From positions 62,001 to 126,000 of the forward strand of contig NZ_CABVPL010000004.1 in assembly GCF_902499045.1 (NCBI RefSeq): 64,000 nt of DNA. Reading direction: 5' to 3'. Source of the DNA: Burkholderia latens. Its GTDB lineage: Bacteria > Pseudomonadota > Gammaproteobacteria > Burkholderiales > Burkholderiaceae. The notes below the pieces were generated by a model. It worked only from the letters and a program-made list of their open reading frames with translations. It was not told the DNA's origin and ran no database searches. The translations under genes were made by a program, and so were the position numbers. The first letter of the stretch is position 1; every line of letters begins with the position of its first letter. Shown one piece after another: positions 31,287-39,380 of this stretch.

Positions 31287-31649
31287 TTACTTCGTGCCAG
31301 TTTTCAGATGGTGGGCATTCGTCTGGTTCGACGAAGCCTTGATGGGGATGACAACTGCGGATTTCGCATACTGACGTTGCGGGGCAACCGGTGCCTTCCC
31401 ATCGGAATGCACAGGTGCGACGGCACTTCGGTTCGCGTGCCGCGGACTCTCGTCAGCATCGTGACGATCGGCGCTATCACGCTCGGGCTGATGCGATGCT
31501 TTCTTCGCGCCATTCTTGAAGTGGTTGTACGCAGCACCCGCCATCAACAGCGCGACGATGATCGAGTGCGCCGCGATGTAGACCGCCAAGCACAGTGCGA
31601 GGAACTTGACCGGCGATTTGAACGCGCCGCTGAAAAGGGACTTCAACAT
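31287..31649 (-). CDS. Small single-pass membrane protein (120 aa)
   Basis: A protein starting MLKSLFSGAFKSPVKFLALC, with one membrane helix (residues ~13-38, FLALCLAVYIAAHSIIVALLMAG) and a long polar, His/Ala/Lys-rich cytoplasmic or periplasmic tail. GGAGAG lies 6 nt before the ATG at 31649. It is first in its transcript, with a GCGTC-type leader (31853-31882). The function is unknown. Confidence 0.6.
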   Translation of the reverse strand: MLKSLFSGAFKSPVKFLALCLAVYIAAHSIIVALLMAGAAYNHFKNGAKKASHQPERDSADRHDADESPRHANRSAVAPVHSDGKAPVAPQRQYAKSAVVIPIKASSNQTNAHHLKTGTK

Positions 31650-31882
31650 GTTTCTCTCCAGAGAAAATCGAACAAGGGAATGTCCGGACAACGCCCGGTG
31701 GTTTCGATGCTCGGAACGAGCAAGGAAATCGGCGCAAAGCGCTTTCGTCTGCGACCTCGTTGGTCAACACACGAAATCGCTCAAGGCCGATTAACTGGGA
31801 AGGCGCGGGCAAGCCGCGAAATGGCAGAGCCGGATGGCTCAGGAAGGTCGATGCGTCGGAAACGCGTGATAGAAGTAGGGTA
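31650..31882 (-). promoter_or_regulatory. Promoter and leader of 31287-31649
   Basis: A probable -10 TACCCT (31877-31882) is followed 11-12 nt later by GCGTTTCCGACGC (31853-31865), ATCGA and then GAGCCATCCGGCTC (31827-31840). About 170 nt of further leader precede the ATG at 31649, longer than in the other copies. Confidence 0.5.
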
Positions 31883-31953
31883 AGCCGCACCAACGCACGG
31901 TGCACTCGGAATGCTCGCCAATCGCGTACAGCTTTGGCCGAACCGTCCGAACG

Positions 31954-31963
31954 CAACCGGTTG
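31954..31963. promoter_or_regulatory. CAACCGGTTG palindrome (operator candidate 2)
   Basis: The palindrome preceded by CG and followed by TGGGGCA...GCTCCAGAAAATCG...AGCTTTC, closely like the copy at 52969. It lies in the divergent region between 31649 (minus) and the NERD gene at 32075 (plus). Confidence 0.5.
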
Positions 31964-32074
31964 TGGGGCAAAACCGAGAATGCTCCAGAAAATCGTATAG
32001 CTTTCTCCGGAACTTGACTTCGAAAAATCGGAGACAAACTGGACGCGTCACTTCATCAACCGAGGCGCATCCCA

Positions 32075-32776
32075 ATGTTCTGGATTCTCATCGTTGTCGC
32101 CAGTGTCTGGGCACTGGTCAAGCACTACGCGAAGGCCCATCCCCGTCGCCAATCGCCTCCCCCGGTTACCAGGAGCCAGGCATCGGGCGATGCTGGCGAG
32201 GCGCGCGTGCTCGGCGAGCTGCGCCGCGTCCTGTCGCAGCTCTGCGGCAACGACTTCTACGTCCACCCCACTGCGCTGCTGCTGCTCCACGCGCCTGGCA
32301 CCGAGTTCCCGACCGCCGAAGTCGACCATCTGGTTGTCACGCCGTTTGGCATCTTCGTGATCGAGACCAAGAACTGGGCCGGCACCATTACGCCTGGCAG
32401 CAGCGCCGATACGGTCGTGTGCCACCTGCCGAGCGGCAAGCTCGAGGAACGGCGCTCGCCGATCAGCCAAAACCGGGCCAAGGTTGCCTTCCTCCGCGGC
32501 ACGTTGCCCTCCGTCTGGAACGTCCAGGGCCTCGGCGTCTTCGCGAACGACAACCGCTCGCTCTCCCCCAACCTGCCGCTTGCGCTCGTCACTCTGCCCG
32601 ATCTGGGCTACTGGTTGCGTACCCAACGAGATCGCCACGCGAAGTCCGGAAATCCGAACATCAACGTGCGGGCCGCGTGGAGCGTCGTGCGCCGCCTGAG
32701 CGTGGACGACCCGACCGGATCGGCGCTATCGGCTCACCGCCATAAAGTTGCCGCAGATTCATCCGTAAACATATGA
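32075..32776 (+). CDS. Membrane-anchored NERD-domain protein
   Basis: A 233-aa protein. N-terminal signal anchor MFWILIVVASVWALVKHYA, then a NERD (nuclease-related) domain: GDAGEARVLGELRRVLSQL (~38-56), the catalytic-like core VDHLVVTPFGIFVIETKNWAG (Asp at ~84, E-x-K at 97-99) and a SPISQNRAKVAFLRG segment. This is the PD-(D/E)xK-like arrangement. NERD proteins occur on plasmids and near defence genes; substrate unknown. The ATG at 32075 has GAGG 9 nt upstream. It is divergent from 31287-31649 and downstream of a CAACCGGTTG element. Confidence 0.75.
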   Translation: MFWILIVVASVWALVKHYAKAHPRRQSPPPVTRSQASGDAGEARVLGELRRVLSQLCGNDFYVHPTALLLLHAPGTEFPTAEVDHLVVTPFGIFVIETKNWAGTITPGSSADTVVCHLPSGKLEERRSPISQNRAKVAFLRGTLPSVWNVQGLGVFANDNRSLSPNLPLALVTLPDLGYWLRTQRDRHAKSGNPNINVRAAWSVVRRLSVDDPTGSALSAHRHKVAADSSVNI

Positions 32777-33006
32777 CCACCGGTTTACATTTTCTTACAG
32801 TCTGTAACTTCTAGTTTCAGATCGCTGACGCGCGCCATTTGGCGAAAGACACATTGTTTCGTGCAGCTTTCGCTTCTTGGCACTGAAAAGCGCCGCGTAA
32901 GCTGGTGCAGGCCGCCAGGTCTCAATTCCGTCGGACGGGGCGTCACCCGATCCGGCAATCCGCCGAACCCGTGCCAGGGAAGGCCCAACCTCTACTGGAG
33001 AGCGCT

Positions 33007-34242
33007 TTGTCCAAGAAGCCGCCGAAGAAGCCCGAAGACGACGAGAACTTCAACCCGACCGTTCCTGACAATGCCACGTCGGCGGACGGCGATCTCGAAC
33101 TGAAAGCCACGTTCGCGCATGTGCCGGACCAGCTTGAACTCACCACCGCCGCCCGCGAGATGTTCACCGGGCTGCCGGACAGCCTGATTAGAACAATCAT
33201 TCAGGAAAGTGAGGAAGTCGCCCACTCGACGCGCAAGATCCTGCAGGAGCACATGCGGATCGGTGGCAATTTCGCCCACATCCATGCATCCGTCATCGGC
33301 CATTTCGTCAGCACGCAAGGCGACAACCAGAAGGTCAGGAACCGGGCGGCCGAGCTGGTCTACTCTTTCCTCACCAAGGTGTTCCAGAAGTCGAAGTCGT
33401 CGGTCAGCCTGTACATCCGTGTCTACAACAAGTTCTCGAGCAACATCGGCGCGGTCGAAATGTTGACGTACAGCGATATGTCGCTGCTGGTGCACAACCA
33501 CATCGGCGACGACATCATCGAGAAGGTGATCGAAGCGAAGCGCGATGACCCGACGCTCACGAAGAGCGAAGTCAAACAGCTCATCGCGACGCTGGAAGAC
33601 CAAATCGCCGGAAAGGACAACAGCATCGAGGAGGCAACTTCGCAACTGCATGCCACCATCGGCCGGCTGGACGACGCTCAGAAGGAAATCGACCGCCTGT
33701 CGGCCGAACTCAGCAACGTTCGGCAGGAGCAATCTCGCGAGAAAGTGAGAGCCCAGGAGACGCAGGTTTCCCTCGCATCGACCGGCAAACAGGTCGCGAC
33801 GCTACAACAGACGCTCGCCAACAAAGAGCGCGAGGTCGAGCAGCTCACCGCCGATATCGTCAGGCTCAAGGCGAACCCGGTGAAGACTGAAGTGCCGGTA
33901 CCGACCCTGCCCGAGTCCTACACGAGCCTTCAGGAAGCGGTAAAGGACAAGCTCGCCGAACACGAGGCCATCGACCTTCAACTTCAACAAGCCAAGGCGG
34001 AATTGTCTGACCTCGAGGCACGTGCGAACGAGCAGCGCGCAGCGATCGAAGCGAGCGAGGTGCTCGAAAAGAAGATCCGCGGCCTGATCGACACCTTCAG
34101 CTCATTCGTGCAGGACTATCACAGCGCGCAGTTGCTCGCGACAGCAGACGGAAACCCGGCCCGCTTCAAGCCGCTGTTCCAGGCCTTCAGTGACCTGATC
34201 GGCAAGTTCCACGGTGAGGTGACGGCGGCCGTACGCGCCTGA
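33007..34242 (+). CDS. Long coiled-coil protein (411 aa)
   Basis: The TTG start at 33007 follows GGAGAG with 7-nt spacing; an upstream ATG (32905) lacks one. Residues ~1-40 are acidic and disordered, ~45-190 form a helical domain (AREMFTGLPDSLIRTIIQES; VRNRAAELVYSFLTKVFQKS), and ~195-375 are nearly continuous heptads (NSIEEATSQLHATIGRLDDA; TLQQTLANKEREVEQLTADI). It resembles KfrA-like plasmid proteins in layout only; the KfrA DNA-binding motif was not seen. It may be structural or involved in segregation. Its neighbour is a FlhC-like regulator. Confidence 0.65.
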   Translation: MSKKPPKKPEDDENFNPTVPDNATSADGDLELKATFAHVPDQLELTTAAREMFTGLPDSLIRTIIQESEEVAHSTRKILQEHMRIGGNFAHIHASVIGHFVSTQGDNQKVRNRAAELVYSFLTKVFQKSKSSVSLYIRVYNKFSSNIGAVEMLTYSDMSLLVHNHIGDDIIEKVIEAKRDDPTLTKSEVKQLIATLEDQIAGKDNSIEEATSQLHATIGRLDDAQKEIDRLSAELSNVRQEQSREKVRAQETQVSLASTGKQVATLQQTLANKEREVEQLTADIVRLKANPVKTEVPVPTLPESYTSLQEAVKDKLAEHEAIDLQLQQAKAELSDLEARANEQRAAIEASEVLEKKIRGLIDTFSSFVQDYHSAQLLATADGNPARFKPLFQAFSDLIGKFHGEVTAAVRA

Positions 34243-34294
34243 TTTCGCCCGGGCCACGCTTTATTGTTGTGCAGTAGAAGAGAGACTCAGAAAA

Positions 34295-35494
34295 ATGGAC
34301 AAGAAAAACTCGCGCGAGACCTACCGTTCGATCGAGCGACTGTACGTACCCAACTGGTTGGCCGAGCGCATCCAGGTGACAAACTTCGACCTCGTCGATC
34401 AGATGAGATGGCTGCTCGAAATGAATGGGGATTTCAACGACATCCTCGCCGTCGAGCGCAAAGAGATCGACCACGTCAAACATAACGAGGAGTCGTTGCG
34501 CAACCTACTGCGCACGCCGTTCCTGATGGTCGCGCCGACCCTCGAGTCGGTCGAGGACTGGCGCTGCTTCGTCGACGACACCCCCACGACCATCGCGGTC
34601 GACCAGCTGATGCGCAAGCTTCCCCCGCTGGACGCGCTCGCGAAGTTCTCTGTCGAACAGCACAACCGGGTCTTCCTTGATCTGGTCACGAGCGTCATTC
34701 ACCTCAGCGTACTGGCCGCTCCGCTTCTCGGGGTTACGACCGTGGTGGTCGCCTACCTCGCGTCCGTACCGACCTACAAGCTGCGGATCGCACTCGGCCG
34801 AATGAACGGACTGCCGCTGTTTCGTTGGCGCTTCAACACGCCGACCTTCTGGTATCAGTTCACCGCCAGTGATCTGACCGACGAGATGGTGGCGCACCAG
34901 ATCATGGCGACTTCGCCGATCAGGATGAACAGCGCGCCCGGCAAGGCCGGCTGGAGCGAATTGCGCTTGCCCCGCGAGAAGAACGAGACGTACGCACATG
35001 CCCTGATGGCATATGGATGCCGCGCGTCCACGGCCGCCAGCCTGTTTCGCCTGAATCAGAACGCGATGCGCCAACGGTATGTCGAAATGCATGGCACCAG
35101 CTCACCGTGCGGCAACACGCCGAACTCGCTCAACTGGTTTGTCGAGACGCCGACCAATCGCCTGCACGGCACGATCTTCACGTGGCTGTACCGCGCGGCG
35201 CTCGCTTCAGGCGCCAACGCACCGCAAGCGCTGATCGCAACCAACGACGTCTACCAGCAGATCTTCGGTGGCCAACACGCAATCTCCGTCGACCGCGGCT
35301 GCAACCTTACGCGGGCGATGGCCGCCGATAACCGGCTCACGATCGCACCGTGCCGGACCTGCCGCACGGAATACATCGTCAGCAACAACGATACCAAGAT
35401 CGAAATGCACCATAGCTTCGATTGCCCCGCCTGCACGGGACAGCTTGGCGCGAAGCGACGTAGCACCAAGGCGAGGACGCGCAATGGCGAATGA
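34295..35494 (+). CDS. FlhC-like transcriptional regulator (399 aa)
   Basis: The last ~170 residues resemble FlhC: a helix-turn-helix-like region (YGCRASTAASLFRLNQNAMRQRY), a stretch equivalent to FlhC's 'P-S--WF------LHAS-F' (TPNSLNWFVETPTNRLHGTIF), and a four-Cys zinc site CRTCR ... CPACTG. FlhC is twice smaller and works with FlhD; this protein has an added N-terminal ~200-residue part (residues ~90-165 predominantly hydrophobic and helical) with no match recognised. It is probably a DNA-binding regulator of plasmid genes, perhaps of the pilus operon. The ATG at 34295 has GAG-rich sequence upstream. Confidence 0.65.
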   Translation: MDKKNSRETYRSIERLYVPNWLAERIQVTNFDLVDQMRWLLEMNGDFNDILAVERKEIDHVKHNEESLRNLLRTPFLMVAPTLESVEDWRCFVDDTPTTIAVDQLMRKLPPLDALAKFSVEQHNRVFLDLVTSVIHLSVLAAPLLGVTTVVVAYLASVPTYKLRIALGRMNGLPLFRWRFNTPTFWYQFTASDLTDEMVAHQIMATSPIRMNSAPGKAGWSELRLPREKNETYAHALMAYGCRASTAASLFRLNQNAMRQRYVEMHGTSSPCGNTPNSLNWFVETPTNRLHGTIFTWLYRAALASGANAPQALIATNDVYQQIFGGQHAISVDRGCNLTRAMAADNRLTIAPCRTCRTEYIVSNNDTKIEMHHSFDCPACTGQLGAKRRSTKARTRNGE

Positions 35495-35681
35495 CGATAA
35501 TTGCGCGGCGCCTCACGCCCTTCCGGACTTGCCGGCAAGCCTGATCGTGATCAACGGCGATCGCCGGCCGCAGTTCGCATGGTATGACGCCGAAACCGAG
35601 CAGTACTACTCCGAGGCCGACGGGCGCGTCATCGTCGACGTCCAAGCTGCGCTGCCGTGGGCAGCGGTCTATGTTCACTAG
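35484..35681 (+). CDS. Small hypothetical protein (65 aa)
   Basis: A 65-aa acidic protein (MANDDNCAAPHALPDLPASL ... YYSEADGRVIVDVQAALPWA). Its ATG at 35484 overlaps the stop of the FlhC-like gene by 11 nt, so it is likely co-translated. No homologue was recognised. Confidence 0.5.
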   Translation: MANDDNCAAPHALPDLPASLIVINGDRRPQFAWYDAETEQYYSEADGRVIVDVQAALPWAAVYVH

Positions 35682-35688
35682 AGGGCAC

Positions 35689-36054
35689 ATGGACGATCTC
35701 GCCTACCTGGTCGCCGAAAGCAACGCCGCGTGGCTCGACGGCCGCGGCGATGGCCGATTCGAGCGCTACGAACGGTTCTATCAAGCGCAGCGGGAGACAA
35801 GGGCGGGGTCGTTCGAGCTCGAGCAGATCAATGAGGCTTATCCCGATTGGGTTGGAAGTCAGCCTCCGCCGGTGCTTGGAATGCTGGCCAAACCGTGGTT
35901 CGGTAAGGTGCTGGTCGCCCTCACCTGCATGTACGTCGGTGCTGCAGCCGTCCCCGCCGTGTCAATGGCAATCCCGTATAAATCAACCGCGTTGCTGGGC
36001 GTGGCGTTCATCGGCCTGCGGATATTCCACTGGAAGCGGCGCAAGTCCCGATGA
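35689..36054 (+). CDS. Membrane protein with two C-terminal TM segments (121 aa)
   Basis: A protein starting MDDLAYLVAESNAAWLDGRG, a soluble acidic/aromatic N-terminal ~80 residues, then hydrophobic segments at ~78-98 (VLVALTCMYVGAAAVPAVSM) and ~101-114 (STALLGVAFIGLRIF) with a basic end. GAGGG lies just before the ATG. It is the last gene before a plus-strand terminator. Confidence 0.6.
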   Translation: MDDLAYLVAESNAAWLDGRGDGRFERYERFYQAQRETRAGSFELEQINEAYPDWVGSQPPPVLGMLAKPWFGKVLVALTCMYVGAAAVPAVSMAIPYKSTALLGVAFIGLRIFHWKRRKSR

Positions 36055-36068
36055 CGGCAGACCTTGAC

Positions 36069-36093
36069 TCCCGCCTGATGGCGGGATTTTTTT
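36069..36093 (+). terminator. Intrinsic terminator, plus strand
   Basis: CCCGCCTGATGGCGGG followed by ATTTTTTT. It ends the transcript of the FlhC-like gene group 15 nt after the stop of 35689-36054. Confidence 0.85.
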
Positions 36094-36276
36094 GCCGACT
36101 CGCCATTAAGTCTGATGAAATTTAACCGTAATTTAGAATTGGCGTTTTTTTGGCTCGCCCAAGCCATTTCGAAAACTGGGCCGTCGGCCACGCGGACTTG
36201 ACTTCGCGGCCACGTCGGTAGGATGGAATCAAGGGTTCGCGGTGGGCGAGCCCAACAACAATACGAGGACCAACAA
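36094..36276 (+). promoter_or_regulatory. AT-rich upstream region of the CAP lipoprotein
   Basis: This 180-bp gap is AT-rich in its first half (GATGAAATTTAACCGTAATTTAGAATTGG), in contrast with the GC-rich surroundings, and probably holds the promoter. No reliable -35/-10 pair was fixed. GAGGACC precedes the ATG at 36277. Confidence 0.4.
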
Positions 36277-37290
36277 ATGAAGAAGATCACGACCATCAGT
36301 CTTTCCGCACTCGCAGCGGCATCGCTGCTCGCGCTCGCCGCATGCGGCGGCGGTGGCGATGGTGGCAGCACGAACACCGGCTCGACGGGCAACAATCCGA
36401 ATCCGTCCAACCCCGGCACGCCGTCGACGACGGTCCCGGGCACGGTCGACAGCCCGCAATATGCGGCCGGCAGCGCGCAGCTCGCGGCGCTGAATATGCT
36501 GAATCAGTACCGCACGCAATGCGGGTTTCCCGCGCTCAAGCAAAACACCGTGCTTGACCAAGCTGCGCAGGCACATGCCAAGTACATCGGCCTCAACAAC
36601 GCGGTTACGGATAGTGAGGTGTCGGGCAATGCTGGGTACACTGGCGCAACCTATGCAGATCGGGCAGTCGCCGCAGGATTTCCAGTGGGCGTGATCGGAA
36701 TCGGGGCGAGCGGAGCGAACGCTGTCTTCACTACCAATTTCAACGCTACTGTTGCCGGTCAGCAGTTTGTCGACTCTCTCTTAGGGGGCGCATATCACGC
36801 CGTCGTAGCGACCTTCCCGGTTGATCTCGCGGGCTTTGGCGAATCGGAAACGCAGACCACCTCCGGATCCTACACATTTACTGAGTCGTGGCAATCGGTC
36901 AGCATGTATAGCGCCAAAGCGCAAACGCTCCAGGGTGGCCCGAAGACGTTTCCGTGCGATGGCGTAACGGGCGTTCCCTACCGTGGCATCGGCGAAGTCC
37001 CTACCCCTCCGAGCGTGTCTTCGTCCGGTTGGGGCACGCCAATCACGGTGATGGGGAACCTCACCGACGTAATCGTTTTGCAATCGGCATCGGTAACCGG
37101 ATCTTCGGGAGCAGTCGCAATTCAGGTGCTGAATTCCGACTCTGATCCGAATAAACTCGTTGGCAAGTACCAAGCTGTAGCCTATCCGACTTCCCCGTTG
37201 CAGCCCAACACCACCTACAACGTGACGCTCAACGGTACAGTGAACGGGACAGCTTTCTCTCGAAGCTTCAGCTTCACGACCGGAGCGTAA
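36277..37290 (+). CDS. CAP-domain lipoprotein
   Basis: A 337-aa lipoprotein. Signal MKKITTISLSALAAASLLALAAC with lipobox LAAC, then a Gly/Ser/Asn/Pro linker (to ~65), then a CAP/SCP domain (~80-225) recognised by MLNQYRTQCGFPALKQNTVLDQAAQAHAKYI and the later YHAVVATFPVDLAGFGE. The C-terminal ~85 residues form an Ig-like beta domain (GWGTPITVMGNLTDVIVLQS ... FSFTTGA). CAP proteins often bind sterols or peptidoglycan; the plasmid role is unknown. It is convergent with the pilus operon end and shares a bidirectional terminator. Confidence 0.8.
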   Translation: MKKITTISLSALAAASLLALAACGGGGDGGSTNTGSTGNNPNPSNPGTPSTTVPGTVDSPQYAAGSAQLAALNMLNQYRTQCGFPALKQNTVLDQAAQAHAKYIGLNNAVTDSEVSGNAGYTGATYADRAVAAGFPVGVIGIGASGANAVFTTNFNATVAGQQFVDSLLGGAYHAVVATFPVDLAGFGESETQTTSGSYTFTESWQSVSMYSAKAQTLQGGPKTFPCDGVTGVPYRGIGEVPTPPSVSSSGWGTPITVMGNLTDVIVLQSASVTGSSGAVAIQVLNSDSDPNKLVGKYQAVAYPTSPLQPNTTYNVTLNGTVNGTAFSRSFSFTTGA

Positions 37291-37317
37291 GCGTATAACA
37301 AGCCTTCGGCTCCAACG

Positions 37318-37346
37318 AAAAAGCGCCCTCTCGGGCGCTTTCTATT
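37318..37346. terminator. Bidirectional terminator
   Basis: AAAGCGCCC-TCT-CGGGCGCTTT followed by CTATTT on plus and TTTTTCG on minus, between the convergent ends at 37290 and 37362. It is used by the CAP gene and by the long pilus operon. Confidence 0.75.
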
Positions 37347-37361
37347 TGTCGAACACTGAGC

Positions 37362-38156
37362 CTAGTGGTTGCATTGGCCGTTGGGTGCACCGGTCGGATT
37401 GATCCAGAAGTTATCGACGCTCCCCGTCGACCGATTCACATAGCAGAACGCTTCCCACGTGTTGCTCTGGTGGCATGCGAGCTGATACAAGTACCACGGG
37501 CCGGTCAATCCGCCATAGAAAACCACATACCGATCCGCGCTGAAGCCGCCGCCATATGGGTAGTTAGGGTTCTTGCCGGGTATGCTGGTCCAGTCCCTCC
37601 ACTGGTTACTGACTCGGAACGGGGCGTTCTGCGTTATTTGCCCGTCTTGGTTATAAAAATTCGTCTTATCTGCATCGCTCATCCTATAGCCATTCGCTAC
37701 GGCCGTGCAGACCTGATTTGGATCGACAACTACAGGAGGCGGCGGGGTAATTTTGGTGCATCCTGGCTGAGTCCAACTTGAGCCGGTCCAGGACGACGGC
37801 ACAGAGGTGTCAAAGCCTGCCGGACACTGCGGCTGAGCCGCATAACTGCACTGTGGTTCAGACCATCGGGCCCCCTGCCAAACTGAGGAGACCACGGTCG
37901 TCCAGCCCGCGCCTGTTTGACACTGCGGCTGCGGAATCGCCCCGTTACGCAACGGAGCCGCGCACGTGGAATCCTGATAGCCCGGGGTGCAAGGGATCGG
38001 CGCGCATGCCTGCCGCATTCCGATATATGCACCGGCCTTGTCGTAGAACGGATACGACCGAAGACCGAACCCCGGCTGGCACGATCCGTCAGCAAATGCG
38101 CTGCTCGCAGCGACGGACATCAGCGCTGCCAATGCCCACTTCATCCAGCTTTTCAC
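37362..38156 (-). CDS. Secreted Cys-rich protein at the end of the pilus operon
   Basis: A 264-aa protein with signal peptide MKSWMKWALAALMSVAASSAFA. The mature part has ~13 Cys in repeated 'C..G(W/F)...W.G..W..P.C' units (PQCQTGAGWTTVVSSVWQGA; PQCPAGFDTSVPSSWTGSSW), a proline linker (~140) and an aromatic C-terminal domain. The GTG at 38156 follows GAGAGG; an ATG four codons later is possible. It follows pilV by 11 nt and may be a pilus tip or adhesin accessory. No family was recognised. Confidence 0.6.
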   Translation of the reverse strand: MKSWMKWALAALMSVAASSAFADGSCQPGFGLRSYPFYDKAGAYIGMRQACAPIPCTPGYQDSTCAAPLRNGAIPQPQCQTGAGWTTVVSSVWQGARWSEPQCSYAAQPQCPAGFDTSVPSSWTGSSWTQPGCTKITPPPPVVVDPNQVCTAVANGYRMSDADKTNFYNQDGQITQNAPFRVSNQWRDWTSIPGKNPNYPYGGGFSADRYVVFYGGLTGPWYLYQLACHQSNTWEAFCYVNRSTGSVDNFWINPTGAPNGQCNH

Positions 38157-38167
38157 TTACCTCTCCC

Positions 38168-39370
38168 TCAATACGAACAATAAGTTTCGACGACGGCTGT
38201 ACCGCTGATCCCGTTACCGTTGCCGTCGGTAATGAACACGGTCCAGGGTCCGCTGCCCGAAGCGGAAACATTAACGGTCGCCGTCGGATTTACGTAGAAG
38301 CTCACCGGACTGAAGACGATTTGCGGCGTCCCACCGGTAGCGCAATTCGGCGCCGGAACGCCCCAACCGTTCTGGACCATGAAGTACCCGTGCCGGAGCG
38401 CTGGCCCACCAATCGGTAACCAGGCGTGATCCTGACACGACAGCATCTGCCCACGACCGTCGCTGTTTTGTGCCATCGCGCCATTTGTCGGACACCACGC
38501 GCGCGGCGTTGCAACCGCACCCGGTGTGATCGTCTGCGTCACCTGCAGCTGGCCATTCACGGTGCTGTCGCCTGTCGAGATCGGCGCCGGCGCAGACCCA
38601 TCCGCGTTCTGCACGACCAGCGTCCCCGGGCTTCGCACCGCGTTGCTGACCGCAACGTTCGACGCAGCAAGCGTCGGCGCGGCGATCGTTCCGGTCGCGT
38701 CGATGTTGCCGACGTTGTGCAAATCGACACCGTTGACGTCCTGGCTGCCCGTCCATTTCAGCGAACCGTCGCGCCGGATGAAAACGGCATTCCCGTCCGA
38801 TGACGGGCCGTTCGTTGCCATCACGATGCCGGCCGGCGCGCCGGGAACGGGATTCGTCGCAGTCCAAGAACCATTCAGCCCCTTGATCGTCGCCGGGTTC
38901 TGACTCGTCGAGAACCCGAATCCCGTGCCAGCTGCTTGCGCGACTACCCCCGCGCCGGCCACGTCCGGAGTTCCGCGCCTCGTTACGGGCTGCGACGAAT
39001 AGAAGACGTAGCTGACCTTGCACGACGTCGTGCTGGTGCCGCAGTCGTCCGGACCAACGCTCATCTGGATCATGTAGGAGCCGCCCCAGAACGGCCCGGC
39101 CGCGTAGTCCGCCTTCAGGTATTGACCAGCGCGCAGTTCGGCGAACGTCGGCGGTGTGATCGGCGTGGACTTCCCGCCAACCATCTGTGCCACCAACGTG
39201 CCGTACTTGTCCGTCACCCAGTTCGACAAAGCAGTGTTGATCGCCGCCTGGTTCTTGCCTTCGACGCTCAGCACGTCATGCCGGCGCGTCTCGACGTCAC
39301 GCTGGATGGCTTGCAATGTCATGAGCCCTGCAGCGACCAGCACGACCACGACTTCAATAATGCTGAGCAT
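38168..39370 (-). CDS. pilV: PilV-like minor pilin / tip adhesin
   Basis: A 400-aa protein. The N-terminus MLSIIEVVVVLVAAGLMTLQ is the prepilin hydrophobic stem with Glu6 and a very short leader. The N-terminal ~150 residues match the constant region of shufflon-type PilV (GPFWGGSYMIQMS; DDCGTSTTSCKVSYVFYSSQ). A Ser/Thr/Gly-rich repeat-like stalk follows, and a C-terminal domain (~300-400) probably recognises recipients. In R64 the 3' end is varied by a shufflon; no shufflon repeats or adjacent invertase were seen. AAGGA lies upstream of the ATG. Confidence 0.75.
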   Translation of the reverse strand: MLSIIEVVVVLVAAGLMTLQAIQRDVETRRHDVLSVEGKNQAAINTALSNWVTDKYGTLVAQMVGGKSTPITPPTFAELRAGQYLKADYAAGPFWGGSYMIQMSVGPDDCGTSTTSCKVSYVFYSSQPVTRRGTPDVAGAGVVAQAAGTGFGFSTSQNPATIKGLNGSWTATNPVPGAPAGIVMATNGPSSDGNAVFIRRDGSLKWTGSQDVNGVDLHNVGNIDATGTIAAPTLAASNVAVSNAVRSPGTLVVQNADGSAPAPISTGDSTVNGQLQVTQTITPGAVATPRAWCPTNGAMAQNSDGRGQMLSCQDHAWLPIGGPALRHGYFMVQNGWGVPAPNCATGGTPQIVFSPVSFYVNPTATVNVSASGSGPWTVFITDGNGNGISGTAVVETYCSY

Positions 39371-39380
39371 CGGTCTGTCC

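Noticed and set aside
37362-39370. Shufflon at the 3' end of pilV
   Set aside because: No repeated sfx-type sequences and no adjacent invertase gene were seen.
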